From Gelatoporia subvermispora B (taxonomy: Eukaryota; Basidiomycota; Agaricomycetes; Polyporales; Gelatoporiaceae), in contig KB445795.1 in NCBI GenBank assembly GCA_000320605.2, positions 1,536,693 through 1,600,692 of the forward strand: a DNA stretch of 64,000 bases, written 5' to 3'. The position numbers and the translations under genes were made by a program. The notes under the pieces were generated by a model. That model saw only the letters and a list, made by a program, of their open reading frames with translations. It made no database searches and had not been told where the DNA came from. Each line of letters begins with the position of its first letter. The first letter of the stretch is position 1. Below are positions 50,149 to 59,433 of the stretch, piece after piece.

Positions 50149-51941
50149 AGCAACACGGAGCATCATAACCAGCAACATCTGACTGAGTTCACTGGATGGC
50201 CCTCATACGACTACAATACCTATATCAACGGCGCCAGCTATTAGGCCAGACAGTTCGGCGATAAGCGCGAATTCTATTAATCCATCGGCCATCGGTCACA
50301 TTTCGACACATTGTACCATTCAGACTGCCGACGTGAACACTTGTGCCTACCGGTAGTGGCAGTCTGCCGATTATGTTTCGTTTGTTGCACGTATGTCTGT
50401 GATCAGATGCCGATAACAGCTGTGCGTTCAATCGAGCAACGCGATGAATATTGGTAAAGCTATGACTACTGTATGGTACTGCCGGTTCCTTTCGGCACCC
50501 AGCGACCAATACATACCGACGAACGCGCCAAATGTTGGGGCATGTCACCACCTGCTATCGGCCATTCCTATTGCTACCATGAACTTAAACAGACGAGGTG
50601 ATTGGCATGATACCAGCAGAAGCATGCATATGGCGCACCTTGACTGACTTGTACATGCGACACCGAATCAGGTTTGGCACCTAGACACACTGTTGCGAAG
50701 CCTTCTACCCATCTTCCTTCTGCGTGTCGAGGGGTCCTCTATATAAAGCGACGCCACATGTTGACGAAGGTTGATACCGGCGATAGCGACGCACCTAGAG
50801 GCCTAAAGCTCAAAGGCCTAACCTCTCGTCCATTCCCGCCTCTCTTCCTTTTATCCTGCTTCTCACTGAACGCAGGTCTGTGCTATGCTCGCCCTTTTTA
50901 TGGCATATCCATGAGCTCGATGCGTCATCTCAGAGTAGACTCATTCACTGCGTCTTTCTTACTCTCACATAGCAAAGGTATGTTGTAGCAACTCTCATGC
51001 TAAGTTGTTGGAGTTGTGATTATGTTGCCGCTCGGTATGGTCCACGGAACAATGTACATAGGATTTTTGAGACAACCTTATGTAAATATACAAATGGTGC
51101 ACGGTTCAGAGTCCAAACCGTCGGAAGGTCTGGTCCATTAACGTTCGACACGTATCTTGATGCCTGTTTTCTTATGAATCTTATCTTTCGAGACGACACT
51201 AACGATAGTAGTAGCCTCGTTCCCAGTCATGATAAAAAGTCCATATCCCTTGAGTGAGTCTTTCTCCTAGTTGGATACATCGATGTACTCGCTCGTTTGT
51301 TGTATTAAAGCCCACAAAGCACCGCCAAAGGCGGCCATGGCACATGCGAAGGGGTTCTTCAGGGCGACAAACACCGCATTTTCCCGTCCGCAAAAATTCG
51401 ATCGAGGAACTAAAAAAACAGACAGTTGGGCCTACTAGTACTGGAGATATAGGCATGCACCATGGTCAGGGGAACTTGAGGGTCTTGGGCGCATCCCTTA
51501 TAAATTCGATTAGACATACTTCGTACTCATCTGGAACTTCGAAGTATAGCTGAGCTCAATCTCATATGCGATATTACCTTTTACTCAAATCTTTCGAGAT
51601 CTTTTCGTATCCAATCAACAAGCAATGCATATAATCTAGACTAGTAGGGTCTTGTGTATTGTGCCGGTAAAACAACGTGTGAAACCCAGCTGCAACGTAA
51701 CAGGATGTGGCGAGACGAGGGTCAGCAGTGGGCAGGCATCTGGGTCCACCGTAGGGGACCGGATACACCGCATGGCCACAGTTCTCTGATACATCAGTCA
51801 CATCTTCCGAGATTGTCAGGGCAACAAATGAGTCAAAAGCAGGTAAAAAAGAGGCTTGAGAAGGCAAAGCGCGTGAGAACTACGAAAATTATTAGGAATC
51901 TGCGGGACTCGAACACTCGCGCACCAAAAAATGTAAAAAGT
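50149..51941. other. Gene-poor stretch, no gene recognised
   Basis: 1793 bp after CMR1 with no frame that resembles a protein and no convincing splice structure. It is the first part of a longer gene-poor island that contains tRNA genes, gene fragments and repeats. I see no clear long terminal repeat here. Confidence 0.45.
51889..51925 (-). pseudogene. Fragment of a tRNA 3' half
   Basis: On the minus strand the sequence GCGCGAGTGTTCGAGTCC forms the end of a variable arm and a T loop (GTTCGAGTC), much like the same part of the intact tRNA-Ser that lies about 20 bp away on the same strand. No D arm or anticodon arm precedes it. It looks like a truncated tandem copy. Confidence 0.55.
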
Positions 51942-52023
51942 CGTCACCTGAGCGATTCGAACACTCGCGGTCAAAGACCATCCGCTTAGCAGGCGAACCC
52001 GTTAACCACTCCGGCAAAGTGAC
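51942..52023 (-). tRNA. tRNA-Ser (anticodon GCT)
   Basis: Read on the minus strand the 82 nt fold into a full cloverleaf. The 7-bp acceptor stem pairs GTCACTT with AGGTGAC, with one T-G pair, and the discriminator is G. The anticodon stem TTCGC/GCGGA holds the loop CTGCTAA, anticodon GCT (51988-51990), which reads the serine codons AGC and AGT. A long variable arm, as expected for serine tRNA, and a T arm with GTTCGAATC follow. There is no intron. Confidence 0.9.
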
Positions 52024-52075
52024 TTGCATACCCATGCATGATCATGTATGTTATCCCTGTGCATGCATACCTCCT

Positions 52076-52265
52076 GCAATCCCTTGCAAATCTCCTACAA
52101 TCCCTTGCATACCTCCTACAATCCCTTGCAGTCCCTTGCATACCTCTGCAATCCCCTACAGTCCCTCACATTCCCTTGCAATGCCTTGCACTCCCTTGCA
52201 CTCCTTCACACTCCCTCGCATTCCCTTGCAATCCCTTGCATTCCTTTGTAATACCTTGCATTTTC
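52076..52265. repeat. Minisatellite of about 10-20 bp units (CCCTTGCA-based)
   Basis: About 190 bp consist of imperfect units such as CAATCCCTTGCA, ATACCTCCTACAATCCCTTG and ACTCCCTTGCA. The core CCCTTGCA recurs many times with C-to-T and single-base changes, so the array is old. All three plus-strand frames stay open across much of it, an effect of the composition, not of coding. Confidence 0.8.
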
Positions 52266-52660
52266 TAGCCTCCGCTGCATTCCCCATAGTCCTGGGTAAT
52301 CTGCTTATAGTCTAGAGTATAGGTCCCTTGGCTCTCATCCATACAGTTGCCTGCCACTACCTACAACTGCCAGATAGTAGATTGAAAGGGAGAATGTGTG
52401 GGGTCCGAGTGAGAAACTCAAGAGATTGTTAGCCCGGAGTGCACTATGATAATTCATTGCTTGCAGCTCCATGATTCTATTGCAAGGTCTGCAAACTCTG
52501 GCGTGACTGTGGACATCAATGTACAAGACTCAGCATAAGCTCTATATAGTGTAAAGGATCTGACCGAAAGGTACCAAGAGGAACTCAGCAACAACACACC
52601 ATTGCTAACGGGTTGAGTCTTGGTCATTTGAAGGAAGTAGAAGTTGCACCAAGGTGGGCT
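52266..52660. other. Gene-poor stretch, no gene recognised
   Basis: About 400 bp between the minisatellite and the NTM1 fragment. No supported feature. Confidence 0.4.
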
Positions 52661-52824
52661 ATCGAGTGCCCTTACACGTTTTTGGAACAACTCTTGGACA
52701 CTGAGAGGTCGGTCGGCCGAAGGAACGGTGCATAGTTCTGGCATGAGGTATTAAAGGAATTGTCTGGACCCAAGAGCGTCGACCCGAGGCAACGACTAGG
52801 GATGCGATATCAACGCTCTGCACT
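52661..52824 (-). pseudogene. Duplicated 164-bp fragment of the NTM1-like gene
   Basis: Read on the minus strand, this stretch matches 58285-58448 of the intact gene over the same 164 bases without gaps; I count about seven mismatches by eye. It spans the end of the second intron, its acceptor and the start of the third exon (protein LMPELCTVPSA...RPLSVQEL). Homology stops abruptly at both ends, so there is neither a SAM-binding motif nor an N-terminus. It lies 41 bp from the N gap and cannot make a functional enzyme. Confidence 0.85.
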
Positions 52825-52865
52825 CTATGAATCCTATTGGCTACCTACAGTATAACATTACCTAG

Positions 52866-53406
52866 NNNNNNNNNNNNNNNNNNNNNNNNNNNNNNNNNNN
52901 NNNNNNNNNNNNNNNNNNNNNNNNNNNNNNNNNNNNNNNNNNNNNNNNNNNNNNNNNNNNNNNNNNNNNNNNNNNNNNNNNNNNNNNNNNNNNNNNNNNN
53001 NNNNNNNNNNNNNNNNNNNNNNNNNNNNNNNNNNNNNNNNNNNNNNNNNNNNNNNNNNNNNNNNNNNNNNNNNNNNNNNNNNNNNNNNNNNNNNNNNNNN
53101 NNNNNNNNNNNNNNNNNNNNNNNNNNNNNNNNNNNNNNNNNNNNNNNNNNNNNNNNNNNNNNNNNNNNNNNNNNNNNNNNNNNNNNNNNNNNNNNNNNNN
53201 NNNNNNNNNNNNNNNNNNNNNNNNNNNNNNNNNNNNNNNNNNNNNNNNNNNNNNNNNNNNNNNNNNNNNNNNNNNNNNNNNNNNNNNNNNNNNNNNNNNN
53301 NNNNNNNNNNNNNNNNNNNNNNNNNNNNNNNNNNNNNNNNNNNNNNNNNNNNNNNNNNNNNNNNNNNNNNNNNNNNNNNNNNNNNNNNNNNNNNNNNNNN
53401 NNNNNN
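52866..53406. other. Assembly gap (541 N)
   Basis: A run of 541 N bases. Frames spanning it are artefacts. It sits inside the repeat- and fragment-rich island, which fits a repeat that the assembler could not resolve. Confidence 0.99.
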
Positions 53407-53917
53407 TTCCAGATAGTTCTAGCACTTCCAGCACCTTTCTGTCGCTTCTAGACTTCTTCTAGACCTAGCCATGCCTAGCCAGACCTAGACTGGGACATGT
53501 GACTCTGGGACACCTGCACATGTGCACATCACGTGCCTGCTATGTCACATGACTAGCCTGGAGCCATGCAGGCAGCCACTACCAGCTAACTCGTCACTGT
53601 TCTGAGAATGGAACACACACTGCCTGCCACTGCTCTAGCGCTGATTAAGTGCTTAGCTTCAAAAAACTGTGACAAAGCGCATGGGCGCACTGAATGACGA
53701 GTGGTACGATGCGAGAAGTCTCGGGGGCTGACAGTTGTTATCTGGAGTGTCGTACCGCCAGAGAGGTATGTATACAGTTGCACTAGGCTGGAGGAGGATC
53801 ATATTGCAGCTACCCATGCCCCAGCATGTTAGTCGTACAAAGAATAGTAGTGTCTCACTGTATCACATCATTCCGTAAATCAAGTGAGGCTATGCCTGTA
53901 CTGTACTGTGACTCTAG
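53407..53917. other. Gap-flanking stretch, no gene recognised
   Basis: About 510 bp after the gap. The first 180 bp are rich in CTAG-containing words (CCTAGCCATGCCTAGCCAGACCTAGA) and CATGTG/CACATG words, a repetitive texture like the sequence before the gap. No coding signal. Confidence 0.45.
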
Positions 53918-55000
53918 ATAATTTCCCTCGCATACTCCACAAACTGGTCGACCTCTTGCTCAGTGACCGTGTATTGGAGCAAGACTCAGATACCTAATAA
54001 AGGGATGTTATGATAAGTCTGAGCATACATGAAAAGAAACTACTAACCTCCAACAGATCTGGTAAAGTCATATAGCATTAGTTCCACCGGTGGGCATGAG
54101 AGTTATCAAGATTGACCGATGGCCCTTGAGACCTTTGATACCCTGCTTCTCAGCACCGTCGAGGAATTCCTTCTCTGCGTCTGTACCAACTACTTCAAAA
54201 ACGATGTTTATCCAGCTGCAAGCACCTTCCTGAACCTTGTCCCGGAAGATGCCCATGGTCTCACCTTCCTTGAGCACATCGTATACCTTCAGAGCCTTAT
54301 GCTAGTCCGTCTCTTTGTAGTACTTGAGACCGCCATGTTTCTGCACCCGGTCGAGGACAAGGCCGGTAATGTAGATGGGCAGGACAGAAGGGGTATTGTA
54401 GAGGCTGCCGGAGTTGGCCAGCGTCTTGTACGACATGGTGATTGGAACAGGGGCTGTGCCGAGCTTGGCCGCAGTGTCAACATCCATGATGCTGTTTACG
54501 TGGGGGGACAGGTCTGACCAGTCCTCAGAAGTGAGGTGTTCAACATGTTTGCACGGTACCGCTTCCTGCACCTAGAGTGCACGGCAGAGGACTCGGTAGT
54601 GGACTATGTGGCCGCCAGCCCCTGAAGCAGCAAGGCAGCGGATGCGCAGCAGGTGGGCAGGGGGGGGCACGTGAGTATCGTTGCTGACTCATGCGGGCAC
54701 TTGAAGGACGGCAGGTCGTTTGACAACACCCCCTCACACGACGTGCTCTACTTCTCGTAGGACCCCACGCGCTGATCTACTACTGCAAGAACAAGATGGT
54801 TGACGGCGTCGAGTTCTTGCACGAAGAGTCTTTGCTCGCGTTGTTCCCCTTCCATCTCCTCAAGACAGACCTGCTCATCACGGACTACTTCTCCACGTTC
54901 ATGTGCCACCTGATCCTTTGCCTCGCGGACCACGCCATTGTCTACGCCGGCATGCAGAAGAACATTGGGCCCATCAGGCAAGACTGGATGCTGTGCATCA
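53918..55000. pseudogene. Phosphoserine aminotransferase pseudogene with internal inversion
   Basis: Two halves of one gene lie in opposite directions. On the plus strand, about 54570-55000 reads as the middle of the enzyme: DGRSFDNTPSHDVLYFS, then NKMVDGVEFLHEE and HAIVYAGMQKNIGP, with stops and frame changes. On the minus strand, 54560-53918 reads as the C-terminal half: ITMSYKTLANSGSLYNTPS, LPIYITGLVLDRVQKHGG, an in-frame stop after KETD, DVLKEGETMGIFRDKVQEG, EKQGIKGLKGHRS, and a last exon TEQEVDQFVEYAREI. Phosphoserine aminotransferase makes phosphoserine in serine synthesis. The inversion breakpoint is near 54560. The first third of the enzyme is absent here. Confidence 0.85.
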
Positions 55001-55423
55001 GGAGATGTCGAGCTGTGGGTACTTAACTTAAGAAGGATGCCTGGAATTCATTGTGGACACCCGTTCGGTAGATCACGAGTTAGTCTTGCAAGGCGACAGT
55101 CACGACTGGGTTGCAACCTCTATGGTCCAGAGTAAAGGGACCGGCCAACACATAGTTGTCAAGAAGTCACATCTCAGGGGCCTAGACAATGAATTCATTT
55201 GGTCCTTTATGTAATGATAGTAGAGACGAGTGCCTGTATATAGTCCAAAGCGCAGTGCTGCAAATCCAGATAGAAGCAGGTGCCAGGACAGGCTCCTGCC
55301 TATCCATCACTGAGAGTTGAGGGGGAATCTCTCCGAGCCCTGCTGCTCTTAGCCACGCTCAGCCACACTCAGCCACCTCAGCCACCGCTTATGCAAAGTC
55401 CGCTTGATACCCGACCCTATTTT
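55001..55423. other. Gene-poor stretch with an outlying terminal-repeat copy
   Basis: No gene is seen. Bases 55310-55328 are the exact reverse complement of 55439-55457, part of the inverted-repeat element that follows. Confidence 0.5.
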
Positions 55424-56050
55424 AAACTCCACAATCTTATTCCCCCTCAACTCTCAGCGGCAGCTGGCGGAAAACACTTACAAACATCGGTCCGTGGCGG
55501 GGGAGCCACCTGGAAAGGGAAGGAGGGTCGGGCGACTTTATTGTATTTCTGCATATTATGTGATCCGCATGACATGTTGCAATACATGTTACACTTTCAA
55601 CAACACTGTCGACTTAACAGCAGAGAGCGCGAAAGAGTTATTTTCTGGTCCTTGTATCACGCACATCCTGATCTATAACACCCAAATCAAAGACACTGAG
55701 ACTTCGGATGCCACCTCTGTTCCGCGAGACTATACGGGTTGCCATGTGCTCTGCCATTCGGGACTCTTGTCTCTGCTGTATTGTTGCATGCTGTGTGCCT
55801 AGGTACCACCCATTCTCTTGTTTTGGACACTGCTGCTGAGCTGAGAAAAAATATGATGTAAAGTAGCTGATTTCAGCATTTGAGGCGCACACTACACGGG
55901 CAGCTCTGTACGCTTCGTGGAGATAATACTTACAAAATCCGGGATCTTGACCTTCCTAATGGAGGAGCTTCCCTGGCCAGTCACTGCTTTTTGTAAGTGT
56001 TATCCGCCAGCCACCGCTGGGGGTTAAGGGAGAATAAGATTAGGGAGTTT
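55424..56050. mobile_element. MITE-like element with 61-bp inverted ends
   Basis: The left end (55424-55484) and the reverse complement of the right end (55990-56050) align over 61 bases without gaps, with about nine or ten mismatches. Both begin AAACTCC and end ACACTTACAAA. The 505 bp between them hold no transposase-like frame. Similarity seems to continue weakly inside each arm. Extra partial copies of the arm lie at 55310-55328 and near 56150-56166. A non-autonomous DNA transposon is the simplest reading. I did not find a clear target-site duplication. Confidence 0.6.
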
Positions 56051-56255
56051 GAATTTTGGTACGTGTATCAGAGAAATTGCATGCAAAGCACGTGAAGGTC
56101 ATGTGATCTATGTCTTCGTAAATAACATGCAGTTAGACCTAGGATGCAGCTCCCTTAACCCCCGAGGCGGATGGGAAGGAGCCTGGTGCCAGGATGCCAA
56201 TGACTGAACAACTTGAAACGGGACGACTTCTTTAGAGCGGTGGACAATGCATGTA

Positions 56256-56343
56256 TGCCCCATGGCTGAGTTGGTTACAGCGTCCGACTGTTATCTTTCT
56301 TGTATACATCGGAAGGTCGTGAGTTCGAGCCTCACTGGGGCAG
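56256..56343 (+). tRNA. tRNA-Asn (anticodon GTT) with 14-nt intron
   Basis: The acceptor stem pairs TGCCCCA with TGGGGCA over 7 bp, with G as discriminator. The D arm contains GAGTTGGTTACAGCG. The anticodon stem TCCGA (56283-56287) pairs with TCGGA (56309-56313). The loop begins CTGTTA, giving anticodon GTT at 56290-56292, and is interrupted after position 37 by a 14-nt intron (56294-56307), the usual place for nuclear tRNA introns. The T arm is GTGAG-TTCGAGC-CTCAC. All arms are intact. Confidence 0.9.
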
Positions 56344-56511
56344 TTACTTTTGCATCCGAATCGAGTGATGCGTATTCCTTCATTCTACCCAAATGAGATT
56401 TGACCTTCCCAGTGATACTCTGCTGTGCAGATTTCATTCTAATGGACAATATTTTAGGCGAAGTTAGGCAATAGTATCAGAAAAGTACACCTGCGGTTTG
56501 GGCAAACATTG

Positions 56512-57919
56512 CTATAAGTACATATCGTCCCATCCTGCTTCATTAGAAGCTGGCCGCGATCCACCTTCCGTCGTCAAGTTATCTACAGCGGGTAATTGCG
56601 CTTCCGACCCATGCATGGGAGAAACGACGGATGCCTGTTCCGCCTCGAGTTCTCTCACAAGGTCCCACATGTCTTCATCCTCGTCTCCGCCCGCTGTGGT
56701 TGCTACATGCACACCATTGCTTGGCACAGAGGTTACCGCCGTAGTAGATGCTGCCGGAGAGTCCCACATCTCTTCTATGTCCATCCCGCTTGCGAGCTCA
56801 TCCCACATGGCTTCGTCTTCGTCGGTCGTCAGGTCGATACCACGAGATGAGGAACCGCCTATTGTTCGTTGCTTTCCGTTGTCACGTACCCCTGCAACGT
56901 CTACGTTGAGGTCATTCCACGCGTCCGGTGATGCCGCCTCGGAGGCGGAGGAGGGTAGGAGGGGTGCTCTGTGATGAGGTGATCGATCATCTAAGTCTAT
57001 ATCCTGCTTCTTGTGCGCAGCACTCTGATCATTGTCGCTATCGTCGTCGGTGTTGGAGGCTAGGTCGTTTTCCTGGTCTTCAGGTCTGCAGCCATTGATA
57101 AGGCCTTTGGCTTCGTCGCGCCACATGCTCAAGGCAACCTGAGCCATGGTTTAGCGCGACCTGGCCATAAAGTGCTGCGGTAATAACTCACGTGCATCCT
57201 TTTAGAATGGCAGAGTCTCTCTACGCGCTGTACTGTATCGCGGAATTGGGTTCTGGGGTACATCTTATGTGTCCAGAATTGGTATACGTTTAGCAGGCTG
57301 CTTAGATCGGCCAGCTGTTTCAGCAGTTAGAGCAAGTCAATCGTCAGGTCGTTTCAAGTAAACTGGCCTCATGACCCTTTCCTCTTGGCTGGAAATTCTT
57401 CACCTGTTTCACGAGCGCAGGAAATCCATCCGGTCCCAATAGCCTTGCCTCGTCTAGTCGAGGTACAGGCTTGCGCTTCTTGTTCTCATCGCCGTGATCC
57501 TTTCCCTGCTGGTTCAAAGCCTCCCCATCTGGCTGGGACGCCACAGTGGGATTGTCGAGGGAGAGAGGATCCGAGGCTAAGGACCCAGCATTCTTGGCGT
57601 CCGCCTCACGTCGCAGTGTATCTAGGTCAAGGCTGGGAGCCAGCTCCCGCACGGCAAGCTCTGGATCATCATCGAGATCGTCAAACAGCGCGTCAATATC
57701 GGGCCTCTCAGCGGGTGGCCGCGACGCATATGTCACCGGAGGCTTGTTCGACTCTGGTTCCGAATCGTCTGAATCGAGGAAGAGTGTAGATCGGAGTCGA
57801 CCGGCATTTGCCCCGGAGACTGGCGAGGAACTAAGAGCAGAGTTCGCAGAAGAAGTGGTACGGGGTGGGGACTGGACGATAGGAGCATCCCAGATATCAT
57901 CGAGAGCGACGGATGCCAT
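56512..57919 (-). CDS. CSM3: Replication fork protection complex subunit Csm3/Swi3 (TIPIN)
   Basis: Three exons start at 57919. The N-terminus is acidic and Ser-rich (ALDDIWDAPI, then DIDALFDDLDDDPE). The Swi3 domain is clear: EARLLGPDGFPALVKQVKNFQPRGKGHE, then after an intron LLNVYQFWTHKMYPRTQFRDTVQRVERLCHSKRM, and after a second intron ALSMWRDEAKG. An acidic C-terminal tail ends with EAGWDDMYL. With Tof1/Swi1 this protein stabilises stalled replication forks. Exon 2 to 3 is canonical (GTGAGT to CAG). At the first junction (about 57310-57365) I find no GT-AG pair in the right phase, so the exact splice, or one base of the sequence, is in doubt. Confidence 0.9.
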
Positions 57920-57935
57920 GGTTGGACTTGGCGAG

Positions 57936-57976
57936 ACGCGACCTGACGCGACGCGACGCGCACTGTATCGGCGCGT
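57936..57976. promoter_or_regulatory. Cluster of ACGCG (MCB-type) elements
   Basis: Four ACGCG cores start at 57936, 57946, 57951 and 57956, and a CGCGT (same core, other strand) lies at 57972. They sit 17-57 bp upstream of the CSM3 start, in the 175-bp divergent promoter shared with the NTM1-like gene. ACGCG is the core of the MluI cell-cycle box bound by MBF in fungi, which controls G1/S replication genes, and CSM3 is such a gene. Confidence 0.55.
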
Positions 57977-58094
57977 CTCGTCACGTGTTTCCCGCTACTC
58001 ATCGTCACGCTCTACCCAGCTGAGAGCTCCCAGTCTTACGAGTCGCCACACGAAAAGGCGGAAGATCGTCATCACGACTGCGCCGCTCAGAGAC

Positions 58095-59170
58095 ATGGAA
58101 AACTCAAGTCCTCTCGAATATGTACCAGATCCCGACGTCCGGCTCGGCATACAGTACTGGGCTGATCAATCGGCAAATTACGATGGCGTTCTTGGTACGC
58201 TCCTACAGTGCATTGTTCTCTGCATTACTATAGCATGTATTAGGTGGATTCGGCACCGGAGTACGCAAAGTCTCGATAGATGGAAGTGCAGAGCGTTGAT
58301 ATCGCATCCCTAGTCGTTGCCTCGAGTCGACGCTCTTGGGTCCAGACAATTCCTTCAATACCTCATGCCAGAACTATGCACCGTTCCTTCGGCCGTCCGA
58401 CCTCTCAGTGTCCAAGAGTTGTCTCAAAAACGCGTAAGAGCACTCGATGTAGGCGCCGGTGTAGGACGTGTCACAGGAGATGTCTTGCTTCATCTCGTCT
58501 CTGACGTTGTGCTGGTTGAGCCAGTTGAACCCCTGGTGAAGGAGGCGCTCGCCCGTGGGCAAGCTAGCGCATCTTCCGAAACAACCATCGAAGGAAGAGA
58601 ATATGTACCGTGGAAAGGTATTGCAGACAAGACGCGAAGTGTGACTTTCATCCAAGGAACCCTACAAGATTTCGATCCACTTCATCCAACGGATCGCACC
58701 GAGCTCCTCGGCCGCGTCGGATTCGAGCCAACCACCGATGATTCAGAATCGGGCTTTGATGTCATCTGGTGTCAATGGTGTCTTGGGTGCCTCAGCGACC
58801 CGGATCTTGTTTCGTTTTTCAAGCGATGCCGCTCTGCGCTCCGGGATCCACGTCGAAGCGTCATAATCGTGAAGGAGAATCTCTGCTCAGAAGTGGACGG
58901 CGAAGCTAGGACGGTCTTTGACGAAACGGACTCCAGTCTCACAAGGTAATCCATGATATATCAACTTCACATCAAGAGTACTCATCTGGTGATAGGTCTG
59001 ATTTAGCATGGAAAAGGGCATTTGCAGAAGCCGGTCTTCGCTTGATCCATGAGCAAGTCCAAGACGGATTCCCGGAAGGACTTTACCCAGTCAAAACGTG
59101 AGTTTCGTTCGAGCCAAGTCTAAGCACTCTTCTCTAACTTCAATATCGTATCAGTTACGCGTTGCGGTGA
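58095..59170 (+). CDS. Alpha N-terminal protein methyltransferase 1 (NTM1/Tae1 family)
   Basis: Five exons (58095-58194, 58244-58260, 58314-58945, 58996-59097, 59155-59170) give 288 residues. The second exon is only 17 nt, but it completes the family motif GVLGGFG. Landmarks are YWADQSANYDGVLGGFG, SRQFLQYLMPEL, the SAM-binding DVGAGVGRVTGDVL, VEPVEPLVKEA and WCQWCLGCLSDPDLVSFFKRC. NTM1 methylates the alpha-amino group of proteins beginning X-Pro-Lys after Met removal, including ribosomal proteins. An insertion of about 25 residues before FDVIWCQW makes it slightly longer than yeast Tae1. The start is divergent from CSM3 across 175 bp. Part of exon 3 is duplicated at 52661-52824. Confidence 0.93.
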
Positions 59171-59433
59171 AGGGCAATATACTAGGCAACACTCTCGGGT
59201 AACAAAAACAAGCATATATATTGTACTAGACAGGAAGCATGAGCACATTCATTGTCTCCGATTGCGGTGACATGCGTGCGTGATACCGTAAAATACAACA
59301 ATGATGATGACAGCAGTAAGGCGAAAAATGTGAGGCCCGAGGGGGCGAGGAAAATTTGAATACACATGCAAATGAAGATCCGTAACTGTGTTGTGTTCAT
59401 CGGATAGAACGGTAAGTCACGAGAGGGAGTCCA

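Noticed and set aside
52837..53451. Long frames across the N gap
   Set aside because: They consist of unknown residues and are an artefact of the gap.
55280..55802. Two overlapping 132-codon frames on the plus strand
   Set aside because: They run through the inverted-repeat element, share no motif with transposases and are most likely non-coding.
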